Assembly (NCBI GenBank): GCA_027625915.1
Contig: JANTQA010000063.1
Coordinates: 868,001 to 932,000, forward strand
Length of the DNA stretch: 64,000 nucleotides
Reading direction: 5' to 3'
Source: Anaeramoeba flamelloides
Lineage: Eukaryota > Metamonada > Anaeramoebidae
Below, piece by piece: positions 12,701 to 23,341 of the stretch. Numbering within the stretch: position 1 is the first letter of the stretch; every line of letters starts with the position of its first letter. The position numbers and the translations under genes are program-made. The notes under the pieces were generated by a model that saw only the letters and a list, made by a program, of their open reading frames with translations, was not told where the DNA came from and ran no database searches.

Positions 12701-13429
12701 CTTGCAGAATTATTAATCCCCGCCACAGACGTCTCAGAGCATATCTCCACCCCGGGATGCGAAGCCAGTGGTACCTCCAACATGAAATTCGTTTTGAATG
12801 GCGGCCTTATTTTGGGAACATTAGACGGCGCCAATTTGGAAATCATGGAAAATTCCGGGGAAGAAAATGTCTTTGCCTTTGGAATAACTTCAAAAGAGGT
12901 TCCTCAGGTTAAACAAAGAAATATCGAACAGGGCGCATGGAACCTGATGCCAGAAGAGTTACAATCCATTTTAGGGATCATCGAAGAAGGCAAATTCGGC
13001 GAAGCTGATGAATTCCGCGGCTTACTTGAAGAGCTAAAAGGTGTGGACCGTTATATCACTGGACACGATTTCATCCCTTATATCAAGGAATTGGAAAATG
13101 TCATGTCGACCTACCAAAAGCCTCATAAATGGTGGAAAATGTCGATTTTGGGTTGTGCCGGATCAGGCTGGCTGAGCTCAGATCGAACGATCAAAGAATA
13201 TGCTGAAAAAATTTGGGGGATCAAACCTTGCCCATTGCCCAAAATTGAATCAGATAAGGAATTAGGCTTGGGAAATTCCTTCCCATTAAAAGAGAAACAA
13301 ATTGACCAAAAGAAAGTAAACATTATTAAAAAATTAATTAAAGATCAAAAAACAAATGAAAGATTTAGAAGAGTTTATTCAATAATGTACCAAATAGAAG
13401 AAGAAAACGAAAAGGATGAAAAAAATTAA
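9752..13429 (+). CDS. Glycogen phosphorylase (3 exons)
   Basis: Alpha-1,4-glucan phosphorylase (EC 2.4.1.1): PLP-dependent release of glucose-1-phosphate from the glycogen store, in the cytosol. Proposed exons 9752-9767, 9879-9995 and 10803-13429 give 919 aa, somewhat longer than the usual about 840-860. Phases agree at both junctions (phase 1), and the joins restore the family's pre-core helix (LQKQIVYHLEHTLPRN), which a start inside the main exon would truncate. Landmarks are GNGGLGRLAACFLD, the ATPAYGYGLRY-like WGYGLRYNYGLF, NVTNGVTPRRWL, IKRIHEYKRQ, and the PLP-lysine motif EASGTSNMKF (Lys about residue 706, codon 12785). The catalytic core looks complete. G+C in the main exon is clearly higher than in neighbouring genes, as in a highly expressed gene. 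The 807-nt second intron is unusually long. The enzyme is certain; the first two exons are probable. Confidence 0.95.
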
Positions 13430-15657
13430 GTTCAGAGTTTGATCATGCATTTTTTGTTGAGAAATATTAAAGATATTTTTAGGGTTGATTGTCTTTTTTT
13501 TTTTTTTTTTTTTTGTATTGATCAATCCTCTTTTTTTTTTTTTATTTTTTTATATTTGGTTTTTTATTTTCATTTATTAGATCTTAATTTGTTTTTTTTT
13601 TATTCAATAATATTTTCTTCTAATGACTCATTTATATCTATTAAAAGGCTTTTTTTTCAAAAATTTTCCCAAATATTATTTTTTTTTTTATTTGAAACAA
13701 ACAAAAAATTTTTCATTGAGTTTCAACAAATAAATTAGAAATTTTTTTTTTATAAACATTTAAAATTATTTTACATTTTTAATTGTAGTTTTTTCAATAG
13801 AGTTGAACACATTGATCTATCAAATATTCCAAAAAAAATACCAGAAAAGCGAAAATACTTGAAAACGTTTTATCAACTAAAAAACACTTTTTGAACAACT
13901 TTTAAGAAACTAGAGTACCAGTATAATCAGTTTATGGGAGAAGTATTTTTTAAAAATAAAATAGAATCTTGTAAAGATCTGTATAGTTTTTTTTTTTGTA
14001 ACTTGAGTTTTAGCTTCTGAAATGGATGAGTTAACATCATTTTAACAATTTATAAATTTTATTCTCTTTGATGAAATCCAAAATCCACGTTTTTCCAATA
14101 TAAAACGAAAAAAAGTAACCTATTATTTTGTTTAAGAATTAAGTTAATTCTTGAAAATGGTGAAAACATATTTTTAATTTTATGTTGGAAAGTATTGATT
14201 TCGAAAGAAAATTTTTTATTTGGTTAGAATTTTTAATAATTAATATTTCAATACAAAAATCACAGCAAATAAAACCAATTAAAGTATATCTGATTTAATA
14301 AATGAATATTTGATAGAAGTTTAACAAAAGTTTTTCAATGAAATTCAGATCTATTATGCAAAAATTATTTTAAACCTTTAAGGGGGTAGCTACACTATAA
14401 TATATGATAAAAAATTGAGAGGGATGGGATAAGAGTATTTTTTTTTAGTGGTGTGCAATCGTAGATTCTCTAAAAGTTTATTTTAAAAAATTGTTTGATA
14501 TTTTTTTTTTTGGTAATGTTCAACAAAAAAAAAAAGAGAATATATTGAAAAAATATTTTTGATTTTTTTTTTATTTATTTAAATAAACTTAATTCCATAT
14601 ATTTGGGCACAGTTTAAACAGCCAAACCAATAACGATACCATAATTCACATCCAATTTGGAAATTATTTGATTTTACAAACTATTTCTTATTTTATATTT
14701 TTTGTTTTGTTTTCATTTCCGTTTTTCGAGTTATGAAATCTGTTTTGTTAAATCTCGAATTTTTTTTTCTATGGTTGATAGAATGTAAATGTTGAGTTTC
14801 TTAAATTGAAAAATTACATACAATTGGTCCATGGTATCTTATCATTTGATAGATCAACAATTGTTGGAGTAATTTCAACAAATTTACCTATACACCTTTT
14901 GTTCCACTCGTGTCATTATTTTGGACACACCTGTTTTTTTTTTTTGAGTTTTATATTTTTTTTACTTTTATTTGGATGAAAATAATTGCTTATAAAAACA
15001 TTAATACTATGTTATTTAAATGTGATTTTATATTAGGTTTGGAAAAATATAATAAATTGAGTTTTTGTTTTGTCTATTTTTGATTTTGGGTCTGAATTTT
15101 TGAAATGGCTTTAGTTTTTTTTTGGGAGAAGATAATTTTAGATTCTGATAATAAAATTTATAGATATTTGGTTGTTTAAAATTTTTGATAAAATATAATC
15201 ATATTTACAACTCCAATTCCACCAAATCCAACTATTTAAAATCCTAACAAGTAATGTTTTGAGATTTGTTTTTTATTTTTGGTATCCTTCTAGCTATTTA
15301 GGCCCCATTATGTTTCATTTTGTAATTCACTCGATTGTAATGTTGTTGTTCATTTTAAACAAAATCCATTAATCCTAAATGTCACTGATAAAAAAATCTT
15401 TCTAATTGCTTTTTTTATCTTGATTAAAAAAATTCAAAAATGATGAATATATAAAAACTGAAAAAAGCCAATGCCACAATAGAATGTTCAGATAAGGACA
15501 AAAGGTAAGTCATTCAACATTCGAAACACCACTTTAAGCAATTCAACTCAACATTTTAATGTGGAAATTTCTTTGAGACTTTTGAAAAAAAAATTTAAAA
15601 AATCTAATGAATGAAGTACTTAAAATAATAAAAATCAATGAGTTACCAAAGTAAAAA
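13430..15657. other. Intergenic, T-rich, no gene supported
   Basis: Downstream of glycogen phosphorylase the sequence is dominated by long T runs (13495-13515, 13530-13545) and simple A/T sequence. The open frame at 13439-13738 is Phe-rich low complexity across those runs and is not supported. A short coding-like stretch ending in AAAAGGTAAGT near 15520 has no start codon and no partner exon. Confidence 0.5.
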
Positions 15658-15862
15658 ATGTTATTTTCTGATCCTACTTCAAAATTACAAAAAAGTGAAA
15701 AATTTTCCTTTACTGTGGCTACTCCCAAAAAAGAAAATCAATTGAAAAAAAAAATTAAAAACTTTCTCTGACAAGTTGATGTTAAATATTGGAGTATTGA
15801 AAAAAATAAATGAAGATGATAGTAATCCAGAAAAATTATTTTTATTTAGAGTTAATAGTTGA
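15658..15862 (+). pseudogene. Short coding-like relic in two frames
   Basis: An ATG-started frame (15658-15771, 37 aa, beginning MLFSDPTSKLQKSEKFSF) runs into a run of ten A. From the other side of that run a second frame continues to 15862 with a normal-looking composition (NIGVLKKINEDDSNPEKL). This looks like one coding segment that changed frame at a homopolymer, either by mutation or by assembly error. I do not recognise the protein. It lies directly beside a truncated MITE-3 copy, which may have cut the gene. Confidence 0.3.
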
Positions 15863-15896
15863 TAAATAGTTGTATATTTGATTAATAATATCTTAT

Positions 15897-16294
15897 AGTT
15901 AAGAACCAAACTTTTCAAAATATGAACTCTACAATTATTAGAATGATGATTAATCAAATTACACTTGTTCAAAAGATCATTTAGTCAATCAAAAAACAAG
16001 AATAAAAATTATCCTTTTCCAAACTCTAGTAAAATCTATAAAACCCTCAATTATTTTTCAAAATAAGTTGATCTACTTACGATAATTGAACTATCTATTA
16101 ATTGAGTATTCTACAGACCCCTACTTTAATGAACTTTAGCTAGGTTTGTTACTGGGCTCATACAAAATTTTAAATATTTATAAAAAGGATTTCATTTTGA
16201 AAATATTGACAATTACACAACAATTTTTCTATTACACACAATTAAAAATCTTTTCAGTGTTTGTTTTCATGTCGGGTATTTTTTTCATTGCAGT
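15897..16294 (+). mobile_element. MITE-3 copy, left end missing
   Basis: The sequence matches 21776-22257 and 31321-31803: 'TTATTAGAATGATGATTAAT', 'TTTTCCAAACTCTAGTAAA', 'GAACTTTAG', and the right end ACAATTAAAAATCTT followed by CATGTCGGGTATTTTTTTCA. The left about 120 bp of the family are replaced by other sequence. The right end lies 92 bp upstream of the start codon of V-ATPase subunit F, so the element probably forms part of that gene's promoter or 5' leader. Confidence 0.7.
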
Positions 16295-16385
16295 ACAAAG
16301 ATTTAAATATTCACACATAGGTTTTTTTCAAAACATAAATCAAATCATTTTTTTGTTTTTGATTATTCTTTTATTTTCACTAATT

Positions 16386-17048
16386 ATGTCCAAAACAAGA
16401 TACCAACCAAGAGAAGATCTTTATTTTGCAATAATTGGTGACAGAGACACTGTTACAGGATTTTTATTAACTGGAATGGGAAATTCAGTTCTTAAATCCA
16501 ATTCAAATTTTCTTGTTGTTGATCAAAGTATTAATCCTTTTTTATTAATTTTTTTTCTTCTTTTTTGGTTGATTCTTTAAACAAAATATTTTTTTATTCT
16601 TGTTCTTCTCCTTCCCCCCCCCTCTTCTACCCCTCTTCTTCATACTAAACCAAACATTGTCCCTTCTATTTCCTTAAAAATTGTCTACAATGTTTTTATT
16701 TTTTTAGAAACATCACAAGAAGAAGTAGAACAAACTTTCCATCGTTTAACCAATGATGAAAATATCGCTATAATAATTATTAACCAAACAGTAAGTAGAA
16801 TACATTTTTCTATTGTTTTTTTAAAGGCATTCAATCCCAATCTCAATTTAGCTTTCTTTGTCTTTTTTGTTTTTATTTTTCTCTTTCCTCGTCTGATAAA
16901 GATCGCAAACACTATACGCCATTTAATCGATTCTTATGAAAAAACAATACCAACTGTGATTGAAATTCCTTCTAAAAATAAGAAATTTGATTTTTCAACT
17001 GATTATATTATGGGAAAGCTTCAAAAAATGCTCAAGAAAAAAAAATAA
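16386..17048 (+). CDS. V-type proton ATPase subunit F (3 exons)
   Basis: Subunit F sits in the central rotor stalk of the V1 sector and couples ATP hydrolysis to proton pumping in acidic organelles. Exons are 16386-16527, 16708-16790 and 16902-17048, with introns of 180 nt (GTATTAATCC donor) and 111 nt (GTAAGTAG donor); phases match. The product is 123 aa against about 119 in animals. Family hallmarks are all present: FAIIGDRDTVTGFLLTGMG near the N-terminus, FLVVD, IAIIIINQT, IPTVIEIPSK near the C-terminus. The first ATG precedes a short hydrophilic leader (MSKTRYQPRED), as expected. Intron 1 contains a run of nine C, odd in this A/T-rich DNA. The upstream flank is a truncated MITE-3. Confidence 0.95.
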
Positions 17049-17387
17049 ACAATTCTTTTTTTCAACAAAAACTTTTTTTTTTTTTTTTTCTTCTTTTGTT
17101 TGCTCTTTTTGGATCACTTCCAAATGGTTTGATCGAAATTAATTCTTTTTTTATTCTTTGTTATTCCCTGTTTTCTGGAAATCTTAAAACTTATTCTTTT
17201 CTCTTTACTTTCTAAATCCAAAAAATGTAAAACAATTTTTTTGTACGGATTTCCTTTTTTACAAATCAAATAACTCTGTTTCCAAAGAACTCTTCCTTTC
17301 TAATAACATTCCAAAAGTCAACTAATTTAAACAGTTTCTTTCTATTTAAACCAAGAAAATACTTTCATTTATCTTTATCCAAAATTA

Positions 17388-17864
17388 CAGTCGTGTAAAT
17401 AACACGTGTTGACAACCTTTAACCCATTACTAAAATTTAACTCATGTTTTTTTTTCAGACTTGGGTATTCGAAGACCAGAAGACACACATATATTCTTGG
17501 TTCAGATTTAAATTGGCTTTAGAGGTTAGATCTTTGATTAATCGAAATGGCTCAATAATATTAAATACTTTTGTTTCAAAAATTTCGTAATATTTACAAA
17601 ATTTGTGAGATTAAATGATTTTTTTTTATAAAAATTCAAAAAATGAAATTTTGCTCATTATTATGTCAAAAAATTACATTTTAATCTTTCCAGATATTCA
17701 TAATTCTTTTTTAAATTTTATTTAAAGAATCCTATTTCTTGTTTATATACTGTTTCCATCCCATTGATTTGTTTCTTTTATTTCTAGAGTCAGCTAATAT
17801 CTTTTACATTAGATAAATTTTACTAATGGGTTAAAATAAAAAACACGGGTTATTTACACCACTT
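17388..17864 (-). mobile_element. MITE-2, 477 bp, TA-flanked
   Basis: The left end is TA then CAGTCGTGTAAATAACAC; the right end is GGGTTATTTACACCACTT then TA. Subterminal inverted blocks TTTAACCCATTACTAAAATT and its complement near 17818-17835 are shared with the copy at 50468-50944, which has exactly the same length in the opposite orientation. The interior corresponds to the 93-aa frame of that copy but is interrupted here. TIR plus TA flanks suggest a Tc1/mariner-type non-autonomous element. Confidence 0.8.
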
Positions 17865-18649
17865 TAGGTTGAAAAAATTTATCAAAATGAAAATGGAAAT
17901 AAAAATGTTAAAAACATTTTTTTCGATTTATAAATATTCTTTTTGTCTTCTTCCAATCAAGAAGTATATTCTTTTTCTTTGTTTAAAATAAAAGATTTTA
18001 ATTTCTTTAATAATTTCTAATGTAAAAACACATTTTAAAGAGAAACGTTATGTTTGGGTTTACCATTTTTCATACTACTAAAATCGAAAAGATATAAACT
18101 GTTTTTTACAAAAATTGATACATGAAATAATTTTTGTAACTTTTTTTTTCATATTAAATCCAGGGATATAACAAAAATAATAAAACCTGGGCTAAAAATG
18201 AAGAATTTCGACCCCTTTTTTCTTTGGAATTTTGACTATTACTATGAAAATATGTTTAGACTTTACCTTTTGATTTTTTTATAAAAAAAAGCAAAAAATA
18301 ATTCGTTTTTTGATTCCACAGAATTAAATAATTCTTTTTTTTATTTCAATGATAAATCTTAATCTATTTATGTTTAAATTTGGTATTTAATCCAATCCCA
18401 ACATAATTCACAAATTTTTAATAATTAATAAATAAATTTATAATTATTGGTAAGAACTCATGTTTGCTCAAAAAAAATAAATATTTGAGGTTTTTCTTCT
18501 TGGGATTTTCATTTTAATCATCTTGTCATTAATCTTGATGTTTTTGTGGTTATTCCTTGTTAGAAAATTATTTTTTTCAATGGAATCAATAAAATCTTTT
18601 TTTTAATCGAGTTTTGGAAATTTCTGATATTTTATTTAAACAAATAATG

Positions 18650-19567
18650 TTTCAAATTTAATCTTATTTTAAAAATACTACAAAAAAATAAATTAAATAT
18701 TGAATCCTGGAAGATCAGAAAAAATTGATTATTTATTTTATTCACAAATATTTATTAAAATTCAAGAAATTTAGGAGATAAGATAATATTATTTGTCAAA
18801 TACCTAGAGTAAAAACACATTTTCTATTGATTAAAATAACTTATTTGATAATATCTATTCATTTTTTTATTAGAATTATAAATCCGAATTAATTTTTATT
18901 TGTTTGAACATATCTAAAAAATTGAGAAATAATAATAAATGCTTTTGATTCTTTTAATCCTTGTTTTACTACCATCTAACGGAGAAAGTCAAGATTATAA
19001 CTTATTGTTTAGTATCGGTTGATAATAATCAAATTAAAAAAGTTTTTTTAAATGTTTGAAGTTGAATTTCAATAGTTTTAAAAAATTATTTGAAGAAAAT
19101 GTTGAGTCTCAATGGCTTGTTTATTTTTCTCTTATTTTTTTGTTGAACATAAAGAAAAAATTGATTCAAACTCTTTATATCAAATATCATTATTTTTTTT
19201 AGTTTGAAATCCCTTTTTTAATTGTTTTGAAATTAAGTACATTTTTTTATAGTTATTTATTCCAATACTGGGTGATTTGTATTTTAAAGCGTATTTTGGT
19301 AAACTTTCTTCCAAAAATAAAATTTCCGTTTTCTTCAAATAAAATATTAGTTTTTGAAATAATTTGAATATTTTTTAGATTTTGAAACATTTCAAAAATG
19401 AGAAAAATGTATCAAATTTTTAATAACAATAATAAATTTCTGAAAATATCATTAAAAAGTATTTCTTACTGTACTATTTAGATTTTTAATTTTATTTTTA
19501 AATTTAGAGATGTAATACTTTTTTTGAATTTACTATTAAATTTATTAGAAGATTTTTTTATGTTTAC
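18650..19567 (+). repeat. RepA interspersed repeat, copy B (left part missing)
   Basis: Similar to the later three quarters of RepA copy A in the same order: 'ATTGAATCCT', 'CACAAATATTTATTAAA', 'TTATTTGATAATATCTATT', 'AAAGAAAAAATTGATTCAAAC', ending AAGATTTTTTTATGTTTACTAGT. The right edge is the same as in copies A and C; here no gene end could be recognised beside it. Confidence 0.65.
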
Positions 19568-20014
19568 TAGTATTTGTACCAAAAAATAATGTAATTGAAG
19601 ACATATAAAATAAAAATGAGTATTATTAAAAAAATCAGGAACGTTTTAACATTTTAAAAATTTCAGTCTATTTCTGGGATTGTATTAATTAAATTTTATT
19701 TGTGTTAAAAGATGAAATTTAATTTTTTCAAAACAAAATTTACTTGGATTTATTTCAGAATTAATTAATTTTATAATAAAAATACAATATCATTTTTTAT
19801 TCCAAAAATGAAAAAAAATGTTATATTGAATATTGAGAATAATTTCAAACAAGATGCGGAGAAAAATTTCAAATTTGAATATTTTTTTTGTATTTTTTTT
19901 GTATTTTTTTTTTATTTTTTATAAAATATAAAAAAGACTTTTTGTAAACTATAAAAAATGTATCTGATTTTACGAAATAATTCTAAATTTAATTGATAAA
20001 TCCGAGTAAATTTA

Positions 20015-20210
20015 CAGTCAGTTTCACTTTTAAGGCACAAAATTTCAATGAAATTTAAGGCACAAAAAAATCTCAAATCAAGGCACTAAATTTGGAATTT
20101 TTTTTTTTACAATTTATTTTACTAGAATCTGAATTTTGTGCCTTAATTTGAGATTTTTTTTGTACCTTAAATTTCGTTGAAAGTTTGTGCCTTAAAAGTG
20201 AAACTGACTG
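20015..20210. mobile_element. MITE-1, 196-bp near-perfect foldback
   Basis: The left end is TA then CAGTCAGTTTCACTTTTAAG and the right end CTTAAAAGTGAAACTGACTG. Arms of about 80 bp are almost fully complementary, with internal blocks AAATTTAAGGCACAAAAAAA and its inverse. Length equals the copies at 52134-52329 and 61290-61485. The arms are the best preserved of the five copies, so this is probably among the youngest. Confidence 0.85.
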
Positions 20211-21775
20211 TTTATCATATTTAGAGTTATTTAATCCCCTTCACCCCAATTAATTTTATTAACTGACATTTGAATAGAAATATCAATAATGAAAAATAAT
20301 AATAAAATTTAAAATTTACTTTTAAAATCAAGACTTTTCAAAATAAAACAAAAAATATATGATACTATTTTCATTAATTATTTTAATTAAAAATAATAGA
20401 TTACTTTTGTTAAGTTTTATATAGGAAACAGGTGAATTTTGGATTTCAAAAATTAATTAAATTTTTTAAATTGTTTTGATGATGTTAAACCATCCATTCC
20501 AAAGTCAAAACAGATATTATCTAAAAATATTTTTAAATATCGAGATAATATTTCAGTTTATTTTTTTTTATACTAACTCGTTAATTTGTAATAAAAAATC
20601 ATTTTCAATAAATGAACTTTCTGAATTTTATGGTTAGTAGATATTACTAAGCTTTGTTTCAGTCTAACAGACACAACATATTTTTCGAATCACAAATATT
20701 TTTATTAAATTACCTTTGAAGAGCAAAAAAAGACATAATTAGTTTAATAAATATTAAATAATAGTTGATATTATGTATCAAGTAAAACGGACAAATCAAT
20801 TTATTTTCTTAAAATTTTAAAAACTCAAATTCTGATGGCCACTATCTTAAATAAAAACAATAATGTTCATTTTGAAATCCTATTGAAGCCCCCATACAAA
20901 TTCCAATAGAAATCAATATGATTTCTTAACAATCATTTCCATGATTTATCAATAAAAACAAAATATGACTTTTTTACCTTGTGAATATCGGTCTTGTAAT
21001 ATATAAAAAAATTGAAAATGAATTAATTCTAAAAAAAATTGAAAAAAAAAAGAAATAAAAATGTCAAAAAATAATTTATAATAATATATTATACTGAGAA
21101 ATAACTATCTTTTGAAGATTAACACCTTAATTCTTTGAGAAAAAAATAAATTAGGAATAGAATTTATTTGAAAATTTTTACAATTTTTCGAATTGTTATC
21201 AATTTTCTTGTTTTGTATGAAAAAAATTTTACTTATTTTTTTTCAAAAATTTTTCAAATTTGATCCTTCATAATTAAAATTTGATTATTAATTATAACAC
21301 TTAAAGAAACCTTTTTGTATTTCATTTTGTTTAAAGGTAGTTTCTTTGAACATTTCAGGCATAGATCTTTTTTAAAGATACACACTTTCCACTTTGAAGC
21401 ATGAATTAAACAATTTAGGTGGTTATTGTGACAACATCAATGTCGATTTAAAATTTTTTATTTTATTTGGGATTTATTTTTTTATTTGGCTTTGAGATCT
21501 TTTTAAATTTTTTTCTGAATTTATTAATCATTTTTTATTTAAGAAATACCATTAATTTTTTTTATATATTTTTTGAATATTTTCAGACCAAAAGAATAGA
21601 ATTTCACAATGTCATTTTTTGTGACAATCCACTACTTGGATCTAGAGTAAAATGATGATAAGTTACAATACCTTTAAACCATAAATATGTATAATAATAG
21701 GAATAAATATTTATAGTATTTAATTTTTTATTTTTTACAGTTCAAACAAATCTATAAAAAACTATAAATTAGAGC

Positions 21776-22257
21776 AGTGAAAAAAATACCGGACATGAAA
21801 AAAATCCCGGACAAGATTTTTAATTGTGAATATTAGTAAAATTATCGTGTAATTTCATTTATTTAAAATCAAATCCTTTTTTTAAGAATCGAACTTTTTC
21901 AATTATAATCCCCCCACTTATTAGAATGATGATTGATGAAATCACACTTGTTCAAAACACCATTCAATCAATCAAAAAACAAGAAGAAAAATTATCATTT
22001 TCCAAACTCTAGTAAACCTCTATAAAACTGGATTGTTTTTCAAAAAAAGTTGATCAACATAGGACTATCAAGCAATTACTCGAGTATTCTAGAAACACCT
22101 TACTTTGATGCACTTTAGGTAGGTTTATTACTAATATCATAAAAAAATTGGTTATTTATAATAAGGATTTGATTGAAATTAGACAAAAATTTTACTAATA
22201 CCCACAATTAAAAATCTTGTCCGGGATTTTTTTCATGTCCGGTATTTTTTTCCCTAC
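21776..22257. mobile_element. MITE-3, about 482 bp, long terminal inverted repeats
   Basis: The left end reads CAGTGAAAAAAATACCGG then ACATGAAAAAAATCCCGGAC; the right end is the inverse (GTCCGGGATTTTTTTCATGT, CCGGTATTTTTTTCCCTA). TIRs extend about 70 bp to AATTGTGAATATTAGTAAAA and its complement. It shares its interior with 31321-31803 and 15897-16294. No coding capacity is seen, so it is non-autonomous. Confidence 0.8.
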
Positions 22258-23341
22258 TATAACATTGTTCTATATTTTAGAAATTTTTAAAAAATCAAAT
22301 GTCAAAAAATTTACTGTGGTTACACAATAAAAAGTTCAATATTTTCATTCGCCTTCCCAAAAAACACACCCCTAAATTAAAATAAATCATCAAAGCCAAC
22401 AATTCTAAAAGGGGAAATAATAATTGAAGCTGGTTATCAGGAGTAAAAATTTGAAATTTTACATGATATTATATAACAGTTTTTTCAAAAGTTGAATGAA
22501 AATTTTGTATAATTTATATTACTACAGATAGTGAAAAAGCAATAACCAAAAAATACCTTCAACTTTCTATGATTTTTATCTTCTGAGATTTAATATCTTT
22601 CTTTATTTATTTTTCAAAAATGATTTATCATAAGAAGGAACAGAAATTGAATAATTATATCTTATGATCCAAGAGCAATAGAATTTACTATTCAAAAAAA
22701 GACAATTTTATCAAAGATAACCAATCTTATATATACGTGAACGTTTTACAGAAGGATTGGAATGGCTGTAAAAATATTCCTTAAATTATAAAAAAATAAA
22801 GAGGTGAGTAACTTCTTTTTAGAAAAATGAGTTTGGTTTTTTATGGTTTCATACGAATTAGAACTTTTATAACGATTTCTGTTTGAATAAAGTGTGGACT
22901 TACTTTTAAAAAAAGAGCTTTCATTCCTACTCCAATCACTACAATATACTTATGGGTTGATCCGTCTCTTTATAAAAACAACAGAAAATTTACAAAAAGA
23001 AAAATTTCAAAAAGTTTGCACTTTTTCAGAATAGATGACCTCTAAAAAGTTTTCAAAAATTCTAAACATTTTGAAGGGTGTAGTGTATCCAAAGTTTTAC
23101 TAATTATGTTTAGGTAATTACCCACTCACAATAGCCAGATACATACAACAAAAGACACACAACTCCAATCAGCTTTAGAATTAGAAGAATCATTTTTTTT
23201 AATAATTCATCTTTTTCTGTTTTTCTTTTTGAGACAAACCCCCCTCACAACACCAACACTGCGCATAAAATACCCAAAAAACAAAAAAAAAAGAAAAAAA
23301 AAAACAAATAAACACTTCTACCGTATCCTCAAACCTTTTCA

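Larger units (their letters stand above)
17049..23341. other. Intergenic region with four repeat copies
   Basis: About 6.3 kb between V-ATPase subunit F and the LRR-BTB gene. It holds MITE-2 (17388-17864), RepA copy B (18650-19567), MITE-1 (20015-20210) and MITE-3 (21776-22257). The remainder is A/T-rich with no supported reading frame; the frame at 21467-21655 is Phe-rich low complexity. Upstream of 23342 an A-rich tract (23280-23310) probably belongs to the 5' leader of the next gene. Confidence 0.55.

Noticed and set aside
13439-13738. 99-codon frame after glycogen phosphorylase
   Set aside because: Poly-Phe and low complexity over T homopolymers.
16146-16385. Upstream extension of the V-ATPase frame to 16146
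   Set aside because: It translates the MITE-3 end; the family N-terminus begins at the ATG at 16386.
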